Of a stretch of 64,000 nucleotides of DNA, positions 15,701-24,663 are shown in pieces. Below the pieces are notes generated by a model, which searched no databases, was not told the DNA's origin, and saw only the letters and a list, made by a program, of their open reading frames with translations. Every line of letters begins with the position of its first letter. The first letter of the stretch is position 1. Both the position numbers and the translations under genes were made by a program. Source of the stretch: Aquimarina aquimarini (lineage in GTDB: Bacteria; Bacteroidota; Bacteroidia; Flavobacteriales; Flavobacteriaceae); contig NZ_OMKE01000014.1 in assembly GCF_900299535.1 (NCBI RefSeq), positions 57,652 to 121,651 on the forward strand. Reading direction: 5' to 3'.

Positions 15701-18700
15701 TTGAGTCCTACCACTGCCTTTACGATTTATAATGCTGCCGCTGGAGCAGGTAAAACGTATACTTTAGTCAAAGCATACTTAATAGCTTTATTTACAGGAG
15801 AATTTAAAGATAGCTATAGGAATATTTTGGCAATAACCTTTACAAATAAGGCAGTTGCCGAAATGAAAACCAGAATTTTAGAGAATCTGGTTGCTATTAG
15901 TAAACCTGATACACCAACTAAGTATCAAGATCTGTTGAAAGAGTTAAGTATAGAGACAGAAATTACCGAGCAGGATCTCAAACAAAAGGCAAAACGAATT
16001 CTTAGAAGTATTCTTCATAATTATGCTGCATTTGATGTAGTGACTATTGATACATTTACACATAGAGTAATAAGAACATTTGCCCATGATCTTGGCATTC
16101 CTATGAATTTTGAGATCGAGATGGATACAGATTCATTAGTCAAAGAAGCCGTAGATGCAGTGATTGCCAAAATAGGATTAGATAAAGAACTCACCAAACT
16201 CATTATTGATTTTGCGATAAGCAAATTAGAAGATGATAAAAGTTGGGATATAACCATAGAGCTAAATAAGGTTGCTAGATTGTTATTTAGTGAAAACGAT
16301 AGAGAGAATCTCAATAAACTTTCGGGTAAGCAAATTGAAGATTTTGAATCTCTCAAGCAATATTTGAAACAAAAAATTGAAAGTGGAAAAAAAGAGATTG
16401 TTACAGAATCAAAAAATACACTACAATTAATAACAGATCAAGGGGTTGAGTATACAGATTTTACCCGTAGTTCGATTCCTAAGCATTTTTTGAAATTGGC
16501 AGAAGGTGATGTGAAAATTGATTTCAAGGCAGCCTGGAAACAAAATATAAAAGAAGCTTCTTTTTACGGAGCAAAATTAGATAGTTATAAAAAAGAATTA
16601 ATAGATACCATAAGACCAGTCATTGAAGAAAATTTTCTAGCAACAAAAGAACGATTAATAGAAGTAGGTTTTTTTCAAAATATAGTCAAGAATTTGACTC
16701 CACTTTCTGTATTGAATGCTATAAATAAAGAACTGTTAGCAATAAAAAAAGAAAGAAAAATTTTATTGATATCAGAGTTTAATACGATTATAAGTAGAAC
16801 AATTCAAGGGCAACCAGCTCCTTTTATATATGAACGCTTAGGCGAGCGTTATAGAGATTATTTTATTGATGAGTTTCAAGACACATCAGAGTTGCAATGG
16901 AACAACCTGATACCACTTATTGATAATGCAGTTTCTACAGAAACCCTAACAGGAAAAAGAGGAAAAATTACAATAGTAGGAGATGCCAAACAAGCAATAT
17001 ATCGTTGGAGAGGTGGAAAAGCAGAGCAATTAATCGACCTGTCTTCGGGTAAAAACCCTTTTTCGGTACAAGAAAAACAAGTGCTGGACTTGCCTAGAAA
17101 CTACCGTAGCCATGAAGAGGTTATTACATTTAATAATAACTTATTTACCTATTTGTCAAAGGATTTTAGTGATACGAAACATCAAGAGCTATATTTATCA
17201 GGAAATAAGCAAGAAGTAAACTCAAAAAAAGATGGATACGTAAACGTATCATTTATAGAAGCAAAAAATGTATCTCAGGAAAATGAGATGTACCCAGAAA
17301 AAGTGCATCGCACAATACTAGAGTTGGCTAATAAAGGGTATGCGTATAATGATATTTGTATTATTGTGCGTAAACAAAAAGAAGGAGCTATTATAGCAGA
17401 TTTTCTTACTCAAAAAGGAATATCAATAATCTCTTCAGAAACCTTATTGGTTAATAATGCTCCAGAAGTGGTATTTATTGTGAATTTACTCACATGGCAC
17501 ATACAATCAGACCATTTGCAATCAAAAATTAATGTATTACATTTTTTAACAGATAAGTTTTCAATTGTAGAGAAACATTCTTTTTTGCAAAATATGATGT
17601 CAAGTACTAAGCAAGAATTTTCATCAGCATTACAAGATTTAGGAGTTTATTTTAATTTTACTGATCTAGCAATAAAACCATTATATGATGCAGTAGAATA
17701 TATTATAACTAGTTTTTCGCTCGCAAATACTGCTTCTGCATATTTGCAATTTTTTCTAGATATTATCTTTGCTTTTACGCAACGACATACAGAAGGGATT
17801 TCTGGATTTTTGTCATATTGGCTTGCTCATAAAGATACATTAAGTATTGTAGCCCCAGAAACAGAAGAAGCCATACAAATTATGACAATACATAAAGCTA
17901 AAGGGCTTGAGTTTTCTTGTGTTATCTATCCATATGCAAATATCGATATCTATGAAGAGATAGAGCCCAAAACATGGCTGACTGTAGAAAGTGATAATTA
18001 TAAAGGGTTTGATGAAGTGTTTATTAATTACAATAAAGGAATAGTAGAGTATGGTGAGCATGCACAAAACATTGTTTTAAATCGACAAGCACAATTAGAA
18101 TTAGATGCTTTTAATCTATTATATGTAGTGCTTACCAGAGCAAAAGAACAGTTGTATGTAATTTCTAATATGAAATTAAATTCTCGAGGAGAAAGTAATC
18201 CCAATACTTTTTCAGGTAAGTTAATTTCATATTTAAAATATTTAGGAAAATGGGATTCTAATACTACAGAATATGTTTTTGGAAATCCACATAAACCCGA
18301 TAGTACTCATACAGCTAGTGTCGAGGATAAGCCAAGAGTAATCAAGCTCTCAAAATTTGAAGCGACCCCAGCAAAATACAAAGTACATATTATCACCAAT
18401 TCTGGTAAATTGTGGGATACTTCTCAGCAAAACGCAATAGAAAAAGGAAACTTGGTACATGATCTTATGGCTTCTGTACAGACATATAAAGATGTAGAAA
18501 AGGTTGTTGAGGAGGCATATCAAAAAGGAGAAATTACGATTTCTGAAAAAAAGATTCTTTATAAAGAAATCAGTAATATTGTGAATCACCCTAAACTTTC
18601 TCAGTATTTTTCTGAAGATGTCATTATATATAATGAAAGAGATATTATCTATAATGGAAAACTAGTGCGTCCTGATAGAATAATAATGGGCACTAATAAT

Positions 18701-18856
18701 ATGACTACAATAATAGATTACAAAACAGGTGTTCATGATAATACACATACCCATCAAGTAGAACAATATGCATTAATTTTAGAGAAGATGGGATATATTA
18801 TAAAGAATAAGATTTTAATTTATTTTAATGAAGAGATTACTCTTAAGTACTTATAA
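15701..18856 (+). CDS. UvrD/AddA-like helicase-nuclease
   Basis: A 1051-residue superfamily I DNA helicase with a C-terminal RecB-type nuclease, likely the AddA half of an AddAB double-strand-break resection machine. Walker A is in NAAAGAGKTYTL near the N-terminus. Later motifs are AITFTNKAVAEM (Ia), FIDEFQDTSELQW (II), GDAKQAIYRWRGG (III), DLPRNYRS (IV) and TIHKAKGLEFSCVIYP (V). The nuclease end has VRPDRI and IIDYKTG. The start is a TTG at 15701; an in-frame TAG is only 24 bases upstream and no ATG intervenes. The AddB-like partner follows after the ompA gene at 20651. An rnhA-like partner is not adjacent. Confidence 0.92.
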   Translation: MSPTTAFTIYNAAAGAGKTYTLVKAYLIALFTGEFKDSYRNILAITFTNKAVAEMKTRILENLVAISKPDTPTKYQDLLKELSIETEITEQDLKQKAKRILRSILHNYAAFDVVTIDTFTHRVIRTFAHDLGIPMNFEIEMDTDSLVKEAVDAVIAKIGLDKELTKLIIDFAISKLEDDKSWDITIELNKVARLLFSENDRENLNKLSGKQIEDFESLKQYLKQKIESGKKEIVTESKNTLQLITDQGVEYTDFTRSSIPKHFLKLAEGDVKIDFKAAWKQNIKEASFYGAKLDSYKKELIDTIRPVIEENFLATKERLIEVGFFQNIVKNLTPLSVLNAINKELLAIKKERKILLISEFNTIISRTIQGQPAPFIYERLGERYRDYFIDEFQDTSELQWNNLIPLIDNAVSTETLTGKRGKITIVGDAKQAIYRWRGGKAEQLIDLSSGKNPFSVQEKQVLDLPRNYRSHEEVITFNNNLFTYLSKDFSDTKHQELYLSGNKQEVNSKKDGYVNVSFIEAKNVSQENEMYPEKVHRTILELANKGYAYNDICIIVRKQKEGAIIADFLTQKGISIISSETLLVNNAPEVVFIVNLLTWHIQSDHLQSKINVLHFLTDKFSIVEKHSFLQNMMSSTKQEFSSALQDLGVYFNFTDLAIKPLYDAVEYIITSFSLANTASAYLQFFLDIIFAFTQRHTEGISGFLSYWLAHKDTLSIVAPETEEAIQIMTIHKAKGLEFSCVIYPYANIDIYEEIEPKTWLTVESDNYKGFDEVFINYNKGIVEYGEHAQNIVLNRQAQLELDAFNLLYVVLTRAKEQLYVISNMKLNSRGESNPNTFSGKLISYLKYLGKWDSNTTEYVFGNPHKPDSTHTASVEDKPRVIKLSKFEATPAKYKVHIITNSGKLWDTSQQNAIEKGNLVHDLMASVQTYKDVEKVVEEAYQKGEITISEKKILYKEISNIVNHPKLSQYFSEDVIIYNERDIIYNGKLVRPDRIIMGTNNMTTIIDYKTGVHDNTHTHQVEQYALILEKMGYIIKNKILIYFNEEITLKYL

Positions 18857-19076
18857 ATAAACTATCAATTTTATAATTACTGACAGAAATTTAAGGATAA
18901 AAGGTATTTTTATCTTATAATTGTATCATAATTATTAAGATAAATAGGGTGATTTATCTTTTATAAGGCTAAAATTATTGCTTTTTCTGGGGCTTAAAAA
19001 CTGTAAATTAAAACTACAATTCCCTTCAAAGATGCGATATATACTGGCCTATTAAGAAAAATTTATTAGATTTATC

Positions 19077-19107
19077 TTTGACAGTTATTTTTAACATATT
19101 ACATTTG
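19077..19107 (+). promoter_or_regulatory. strong Bacteroidota promoter of ompA-like gene
   Basis: TTTG (19077-19080), exactly 19 bases, then TACATTTG (19100-19107). Both elements and the spacing match the TTTG-N19-TAnnTTTG consensus. It lies 34 bases before the ATG at 19142, fitting an abundant outer membrane protein. Confidence 0.85.
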
Positions 19108-19141
19108 CTCTAATTAACACTTAAAAATTAAATTATTGAAT

Positions 19142-20545
19142 ATGAAACATCTTAGCAGATTTTTAGCGGCTTCGATACTTGTACTAGGACTTAGTACAGC
19201 GAATGCACAAGATGAGAATAATCCTTGGGCGGTTTCTATAGGCATTAACGCCGTTGACATCTTTCCTACTGGGGGAGACCTTACCAGTCAGGGAGAAATT
19301 TTCGATGAATTTTTTAATGCTAGCGACCACTGGAACATTCTTCCATCTGTTTCCAAATTATCTGTTGGTAGATATATAGGAGATGGTTTTACTTTTACAG
19401 CAGCAGGATCGGTTAACAAAATAGAAAATTTTGGAGAACTTGAAGACGGAACTCCTGTTGATGTTGATGACTTATCTTACTATGCTTTAGATGGTACAAT
19501 TAGTTATAGCCTTAAAAACGTATTAAAATCAGGTTGGTTCGACCCTTACTTAGGTGTAGGTGGTGGATACACTTGGATTGATGAAAATGGAGCTGGAACA
19601 TTAAACGGTTCTCTTGGATTAAACTTTTGGTTGACAGAAAATTTAGCATTTAATGTTCAGTCTACTTATAAGCATGTATTCGAAGATTACGATGCTGCAC
19701 CAGCAGGAAACTATCCTCCAACTCACTTCCAACATTCTGCAGGACTTACTTTCGCTTTCGGAGGTAAAGATACAGATGGTGATGGAGTATATGACAAAGA
19801 TGATGAGTGTCCAGAAGTACCAGGTTTAGAAGAATTCAACGGATGTCCTGATACTGATGGTGACGGAATCACTGATGCTAAAGATGACTGTCCTGATACT
19901 GCAGGTACTGCTGAGTTCAATGGATGTCCTGACACTGATGGTGACGGAGTTCCAGATCCTAAAGATGATTGTCCTACTGAAGCTGGATTAGCTGCACTTA
20001 ACGGTTGTCCTGATGCTGATGGTGATGGAATCGCTGATGGTAAAGATGGTTGTCCTAATGAAGCTGGACCAGCTGCTAACAACGGATGTCCTTACCAAGA
20101 TAAAGATGGTGACGGAGTAATAGACAAAGATGATAACTGTCCTGATGTTGCAGGAACTGTTGCAAACAAAGGTTGTCCTGAAGTAACTGAAGAGGTACAA
20201 AAGACACTTAATGAGTATGCAAAAACTATCTTGTTTGATTCTGGTAAATCTACAATCAAAGCACAATCAAATAAAGTACTTGGAGATATCATCGGTATCT
20301 TAAAAGAGTATCCTAATGCTAAATTTACAGTAGAAGGTCACACTGATAGTGTAGGAAGTGCTAAACTTAACCAGAGATTATCTGACTCTAGAGCAAATGC
20401 AGTTAAGAACTACTTAACAGAGCATGGTATCGATCAGTTTAGATTATCAGCTGTTGGTTATGGTGAAGATAGACCTATCGTTTCTAACAAAACTAGAAAA
20501 GGTAGAGCAGAAAACAGACGTGTAGAGATTAACTTAGTAAAATAA
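19142..20545 (+). CDS. OmpA-family outer membrane protein with thrombospondin type-3 repeats
   Basis: A 467-residue envelope protein linking the outer membrane to peptidoglycan. The signal peptide ends in STANAQ about residue 23. A beta-barrel-like region follows to about residue 210, then five calcium-binding TSP3-type repeats (DTDGDGxxDxxDxCP). The C-terminal OmpA/MotB domain ([11 protein letters not shown] ... VEGHTDSVG ... RRVEINLVK) ends the chain. The ATG at 19142 is preferred over a TTG two codons upstream and sits properly behind a consensus promoter. It lies between the AddA- and AddB-like genes, a combination often kept in flavobacteria. It has its own terminator. Confidence 0.93.
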   Translation: MKHLSRFLAASILVLGLSTANAQDENNPWAVSIGINAVDIFPTGGDLTSQGEIFDEFFNASDHWNILPSVSKLSVGRYIGDGFTFTAAGSVNKIENFGELEDGTPVDVDDLSYYALDGTISYSLKNVLKSGWFDPYLGVGGGYTWIDENGAGTLNGSLGLNFWLTENLAFNVQSTYKHVFEDYDAAPAGNYPPTHFQHSAGLTFAFGGKDTDGDGVYDKDDECPEVPGLEEFNGCPDTDGDGITDAKDDCPDTAGTAEFNGCPDTDGDGVPDPKDDCPTEAGLAALNGCPDADGDGIADGKDGCPNEAGPAANNGCPYQDKDGDGVIDKDDNCPDVAGTVANKGCPEVTEEVQKTLNEYAKTILFDSGKSTIKAQSNKVLGDIIGILKEYPNAKFTVEGHTDSVGSAKLNQRLSDSRANAVKNYLTEHGIDQFRLSAVGYGEDRPIVSNKTRKGRAENRRVEINLVK

Positions 20546-20577
20546 GAACTCACCTCTGTAAATAATAAAATATTGAA

Positions 20578-20607
20578 AACGTCCCGAATTTTTCGGGACG
20601 TTTTTTA
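20578..20607 (+). terminator. terminator after ompA-like gene
   Basis: AACGTCCCGAA-TTT-TTCGGGACGTT is an 11-bp perfect stem followed by T6, 33 bases past the stop. Confidence 0.88.
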
Positions 20608-20650
20608 TTTTTAGGAACTATTATCATATCCAATATTAAATCATATTCGT

Positions 20651-23386
20651 TTGAAAAGTTTTCTAAAAGAAGTATTACTAGAATTACATGACACTAAAGA
20701 AAAAATAAGTGATCTAATTTTTCTTGTGCCCAGTAAAAGAGCAGGGCTTTTTCTTAAAAAAGAACTTTTAGAAATTTATACCGATGAAATTCTTTTTGCC
20801 CCAATAATTCTAAGTATAGAAGAATTTATTGTTCAATTATCAGGACTTCAACAAATTGATAATGTGCAAACATTATTCGAGTTTTATGATACGTATCTAG
20901 AAACACACCCTCAACAAGAAAAAGAAAATTTTGAAACCTTCAGTAATTGGGCGCAAACATTAATCTATGACTTTAATGAGATTGATAGATACTGTATAGA
21001 TCACAAAAGCTTTTTTACATATTTATCAGGTATACAGGATTTGAATCACTGGTATTTGCAAAAAGAAAAAACAGAGTTAGTTCATAATTATATCAAATTT
21101 TGGGAAAGTCTAATAGATTATTATGATAATTTCAAAAACAAGCTTCTTTCAAAAAAGATAGGATATCAAGGGCTACTGTATAGGAAAGCATCAGAAGATA
21201 TTCAAGACTATATTAAAACCGAAAAAAGAAAACATATTCTAGTAGGTTTTAATGCATTAAACAACGCAGAACAGCTTATTTTTCAAAGACTTTTAGAAGC
21301 GGGTATAGCAAAAATATATTGGGATGCCGATCAGTTCTTTATAGACAAGACGTATCATGAAGCCTCTTTGTTTTTAAGAACATATAGAGAGTCATGGGAA
21401 TACTATAAAGAGAAACCTTTTCAATGGATACAAAATAATTTTTCTCAAGAAAAGGATATTACACTTATCGGAGTTCCAAAAAATATTGGTCAGGCAAAAA
21501 CAGTAGGCCAAATACTTGCTAGTGTACCCAAAACAAAATTAGAGAAAACAGCATTAGTACTTGCAGATGAAACCTTATTACAGCCAGTACTTAATTCTTT
21601 GCCAGATACAATAGACTCTTTAAATATCACAATGGGATTACCACTCAAAGAAGTTCCTTTGTCAGCTTTTTTTGAGCTATTATTCACACTTCACAAAACA
21701 ACCCACCCACAAGGGTTATATTATAAATTAATCATTGAGATTTTAAGTAGTCAACCTGCATATCGATTATTGGGATTAGAAGCTACAAGATTAATTAATA
21801 CCATATCAAAAGAAAACATTGTCTACATTACTCTAGAAAAACTACAAGAAGGAGTCGCAGAGAAAGAGAAACAAATTCTTAAACTACTATTTGAATCATG
21901 GCAAAATGTAGCGGTTGCACTAGAGAACAGTAAAAAGATACTAATAACACTTAGAGATAATCTTGATAAAGACAAAGACGAGTTAGAGTTGGAGTATGTT
22001 TATCATTTTCATTTAATATTCAATAAAATAGTTACCCTTCACAGTACATATCAATATCTTACTACAATAGGATCGTTATATACCTTGTATAAAGATATTT
22101 TGACAACAGAAACACTAGATTTTGCAGGAGAGCCTTTTAGAGGGTTACAGCTTATGGGAATGTTAGAATCGCGTTGTCTAGATTTTGAGACAGTGATTAT
22201 AACCTCTGTAAACGAAGGGGTTTTACCAGCGGGGAAAAGTATGAATTCTTTTATTCCTTATGATCTAAAAAGAGCGTATAACCTACCTACTTATAAAGAA
22301 AAAGATGCAATATATACCTATCACTTCTATAGATTGATCCAAAGAGCAAAAAAAGTATATTTATTATATAACACAGAAAATGAAGGAGTTGGAGGAGGAG
22401 AGAAAAGCAGGTTTCTCTTACAGCTAGATATAGATAAAAGGCCAAAACATAAGCTTGCAAAATATATTGTCTCTGCAACAGTGCCTAAATTAATTGCCCG
22501 CCCCTTACAAGTAGACAAGAATGAGGATATTATAGCAAGATTAAAAAAATTAGGGGCTCATGGGTTATCCCCATCAGCGTTAACAACCTATATAAGAAAC
22601 CCAATAGACTTTTACTACAAATATGTTCTAGGTGTTCAAGAAACAGAAGAAGTAGAAGAAACCATAGCAGCAAATACTTTGGGAACAGTTATTCATAATA
22701 TACTGGAAACATTCTATAAACCAATTGAAGGTAAGTTTCTTACAGTCGAGGATATCAAAAAAATGAGAACTCAAATAGAAACCGAACTCAAAAAAGAATT
22801 CAAACAAGAATACACAAAACTAGATATTACACAAGGTAAAAACCTTTTGATTTTTGAAGTAGCAAAACAATACATCTATAATTTTTTGAAAACCGAAGAA
22901 AAGGTATTGAACAGTGGTAGACAATTAAAAATTATATCGATAGAAAGTAATCTAAAAACCAAATTACATATCCCTGAATTAGATTTCCCTATATATATCA
23001 AAGGAAAAGTAGACCGTATCGATGAATTAGATGGTCAAGTAAGAATTATAGATTACAAAACAGGTAGAGTAAGCAAAAATGATGTTGTCATAATGGATTG
23101 GGATTTGATCACAGAAGACTATAAATATAGCAAGGTGATACAAGTTTTGGCATATGCTTATATGCGCCACAACGAAAATCCGATTTCTCAAGCCTTTCAA
23201 GCAGGGATAATTTCGTTTAAAAACCTTCAAGAAGGGTTTCTTGGGTTTGGAACCAAAGAAAGTGTACGAGGTAAGGTAAATTATGAAATAACGAATGTTG
23301 TATTTGAAGAGTATCTACGGCAAGTTACAAAAATGATATCTGAAATTTTTAATAATAAAATTCCGTTTATCGAAAAAGAAGTATAA
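20651..23386 (+). CDS. AddB-like PD-(D/E)XK nuclease
   Basis: A 911-residue protein whose N-terminus (LIFLVPSKRAGLFLKKEL) resembles the inactivated helicase part of AddB. Its C-terminal quarter is a RecB-type nuclease: LSPSALTTYIRNPIDFYY, GTVIHNILETFY, KGKVDRIDE and VRIIDYKTG. It is the probable partner of the AddA-like protein at 15701 for double-strand-break processing. No iron-sulfur cysteine set like that of Bacillus AddB is obvious. The start is TTG at 20651, giving the usual MKSFLKEVLLEL opening. It is followed after three bases by the hydrolase gene. Confidence 0.87.
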   Translation: MKSFLKEVLLELHDTKEKISDLIFLVPSKRAGLFLKKELLEIYTDEILFAPIILSIEEFIVQLSGLQQIDNVQTLFEFYDTYLETHPQQEKENFETFSNWAQTLIYDFNEIDRYCIDHKSFFTYLSGIQDLNHWYLQKEKTELVHNYIKFWESLIDYYDNFKNKLLSKKIGYQGLLYRKASEDIQDYIKTEKRKHILVGFNALNNAEQLIFQRLLEAGIAKIYWDADQFFIDKTYHEASLFLRTYRESWEYYKEKPFQWIQNNFSQEKDITLIGVPKNIGQAKTVGQILASVPKTKLEKTALVLADETLLQPVLNSLPDTIDSLNITMGLPLKEVPLSAFFELLFTLHKTTHPQGLYYKLIIEILSSQPAYRLLGLEATRLINTISKENIVYITLEKLQEGVAEKEKQILKLLFESWQNVAVALENSKKILITLRDNLDKDKDELELEYVYHFHLIFNKIVTLHSTYQYLTTIGSLYTLYKDILTTETLDFAGEPFRGLQLMGMLESRCLDFETVIITSVNEGVLPAGKSMNSFIPYDLKRAYNLPTYKEKDAIYTYHFYRLIQRAKKVYLLYNTENEGVGGGEKSRFLLQLDIDKRPKHKLAKYIVSATVPKLIARPLQVDKNEDIIARLKKLGAHGLSPSALTTYIRNPIDFYYKYVLGVQETEEVEETIAANTLGTVIHNILETFYKPIEGKFLTVEDIKKMRTQIETELKKEFKQEYTKLDITQGKNLLIFEVAKQYIYNFLKTEEKVLNSGRQLKIISIESNLKTKLHIPELDFPIYIKGKVDRIDELDGQVRIIDYKTGRVSKNDVVIMDWDLITEDYKYSKVIQVLAYAYMRHNENPISQAFQAGIISFKNLQEGFLGFGTKESVRGKVNYEITNVVFEEYLRQVTKMISEIFNNKIPFIEKEV

Positions 23387-23388
23387 CT

Positions 23389-24237
23389 ATGACTACACGT
23401 AATAATAATATATATATAGAAGGAAAACATAACAAGCCAATTCTAGCCGATGTTTTTTATTTAGAGAATGAATTACAGAAACCTATTGTTATTTTTTGTC
23501 ATGGATATAAGGGGTTCAAAGATTGGGGAGCATGGGATTTGGTAGCAAATTCTTTTGCAAATGCAGGTTTTTTCTTTGTGAAATTTAATTTCTCTCATAA
23601 TGGAGGGACTGCAAAACAACCAATTGATTTTCCTGATCTCGAAGCTTTTGCAAATAATAATTATAATAAAGAATTAGACGACTTAGAAACTGTAATTGAT
23701 TGGGTTACATCTTCTGATTTTGAATATAATAAAGAAATAATCACTTCAAACATTACCTTGATAGGGCATTCACGAGGAGGAGGTATTGTAACGATAAAGG
23801 CTGTAGAAGATACAAGAGTTACCAAATTAATAACCTGGGCAGGGGTTTCAGATTATAAAAATCGATTCCCAAAGGGAAAAGCCTTTGATGAATGGAGAGA
23901 GAATAAAGTAATGTATGTTGAAAACGGAAGAACCCAACAGAGAATGCCACATTATTTTCAGTTTTATACATCTTTTATAGAAGATGAAGAGCGATTAACT
24001 ATTGCAAAAGCTGTTACAAAAATCAAAATTCCTTATTTGATTGTTCATGGCACAGATGACCCTACAGTTGATGTAGAAGAAGGCAAAAAAATAAACTCAT
24101 GGAATCGTGATAGTGAGTTATTTTTGGTAGAAGGATCTGATCATATATTTGGAGCGAGACATCCATGGCAAAAAAAGAATCTACCAAAGTATCTGGATGT
24201 TATAGTGCAAAAATCTATTAATTTTGCTAGTCTTTAA
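23389..24237 (+). CDS. alpha/beta hydrolase
   Basis: A 282-residue cytoplasmic hydrolase without a signal peptide. The nucleophile elbow is GHSRGGG, the oxyanion region VIFCHGYKGFKDWG, the acid HGTDDPTVDVEEG, and the final His is in GSDHIFGARH. This is the dienelactone-hydrolase / prolyl-oligopeptidase-like type, and the substrate is unknown. It starts three bases after the AddB-like stop, so it shares that transcript. There is no direct functional link to recombination. Confidence 0.88.
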   Translation: MTTRNNNIYIEGKHNKPILADVFYLENELQKPIVIFCHGYKGFKDWGAWDLVANSFANAGFFFVKFNFSHNGGTAKQPIDFPDLEAFANNNYNKELDDLETVIDWVTSSDFEYNKEIITSNITLIGHSRGGGIVTIKAVEDTRVTKLITWAGVSDYKNRFPKGKAFDEWRENKVMYVENGRTQQRMPHYFQFYTSFIEDEERLTIAKAVTKIKIPYLIVHGTDDPTVDVEEGKKINSWNRDSELFLVEGSDHIFGARHPWQKKNLPKYLDVIVQKSINFASL

Positions 24238-24294
24238 CACTTTATTAGTCAAAAAATATACTAAGCAACTGTTTTTTTTCGTTTATTTGCCGTA

Positions 24295-24582
24295 ATGAAG
24301 GTAAACAGACAAATACTAGCCTCTATTTTTTTGGTACTTTTTGGTATCATTCAATTAGCAGATTTACATGTCGTTGGTCATGATGATGATGATGATGTAG
24401 AATGCTCAATTTGTAAATTTACGTTGGATCATCATAATGATGGGGTAATACCAGTAGATTCAGTAAAAATTTCTGAGATCATAACTGTTCCCGCAGATAT
24501 TGTTCGTACAACTTATGTAAATCGTTATTTTGGTTCATCTGTTACCCATTCATTTTTAAATAAAGCCCCACCCGCAGTATAA
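24295..24582 (+). CDS. small His/Asp/Cys-rich exported protein
   Basis: A 95-residue protein with an N-terminal hydrophobic segment (ILASIFLVLFGIIQLAD) acting as signal or anchor. Next comes a probable metal-binding stretch: HVVGHDDDDDVEC, then C-x2-C (CSIC) and LDHHND. It heads an operon-like run with a TonB receptor and a lipoprotein. The residues suggest capture of a transition metal such as zinc or copper, but this is inference and the family is not recognised. A TTTATTTG element (one mismatch to TAnnTTTG) ends only five bases before the ATG, implying a very short or absent leader. Confidence 0.62.
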   Translation: MKVNRQILASIFLVLFGIIQLADLHVVGHDDDDDVECSICKFTLDHHNDGVIPVDSVKISEIITVPADIVRTTYVNRYFGSSVTHSFLNKAPPAV

Positions 24583-24663
24583 TTTTATTTAGACTTTTTT
24601 TATTGACAACTTAACTGGTAGTATTACTCTCTAGTACCAGATTATTCATTATTTATTTTATAG

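Noticed and set aside
19770..20120. Tandem DNA repeat within the ompA-like gene
   Set aside because: It encodes the TSP3 protein repeats of a real gene, so it is not a separate element.
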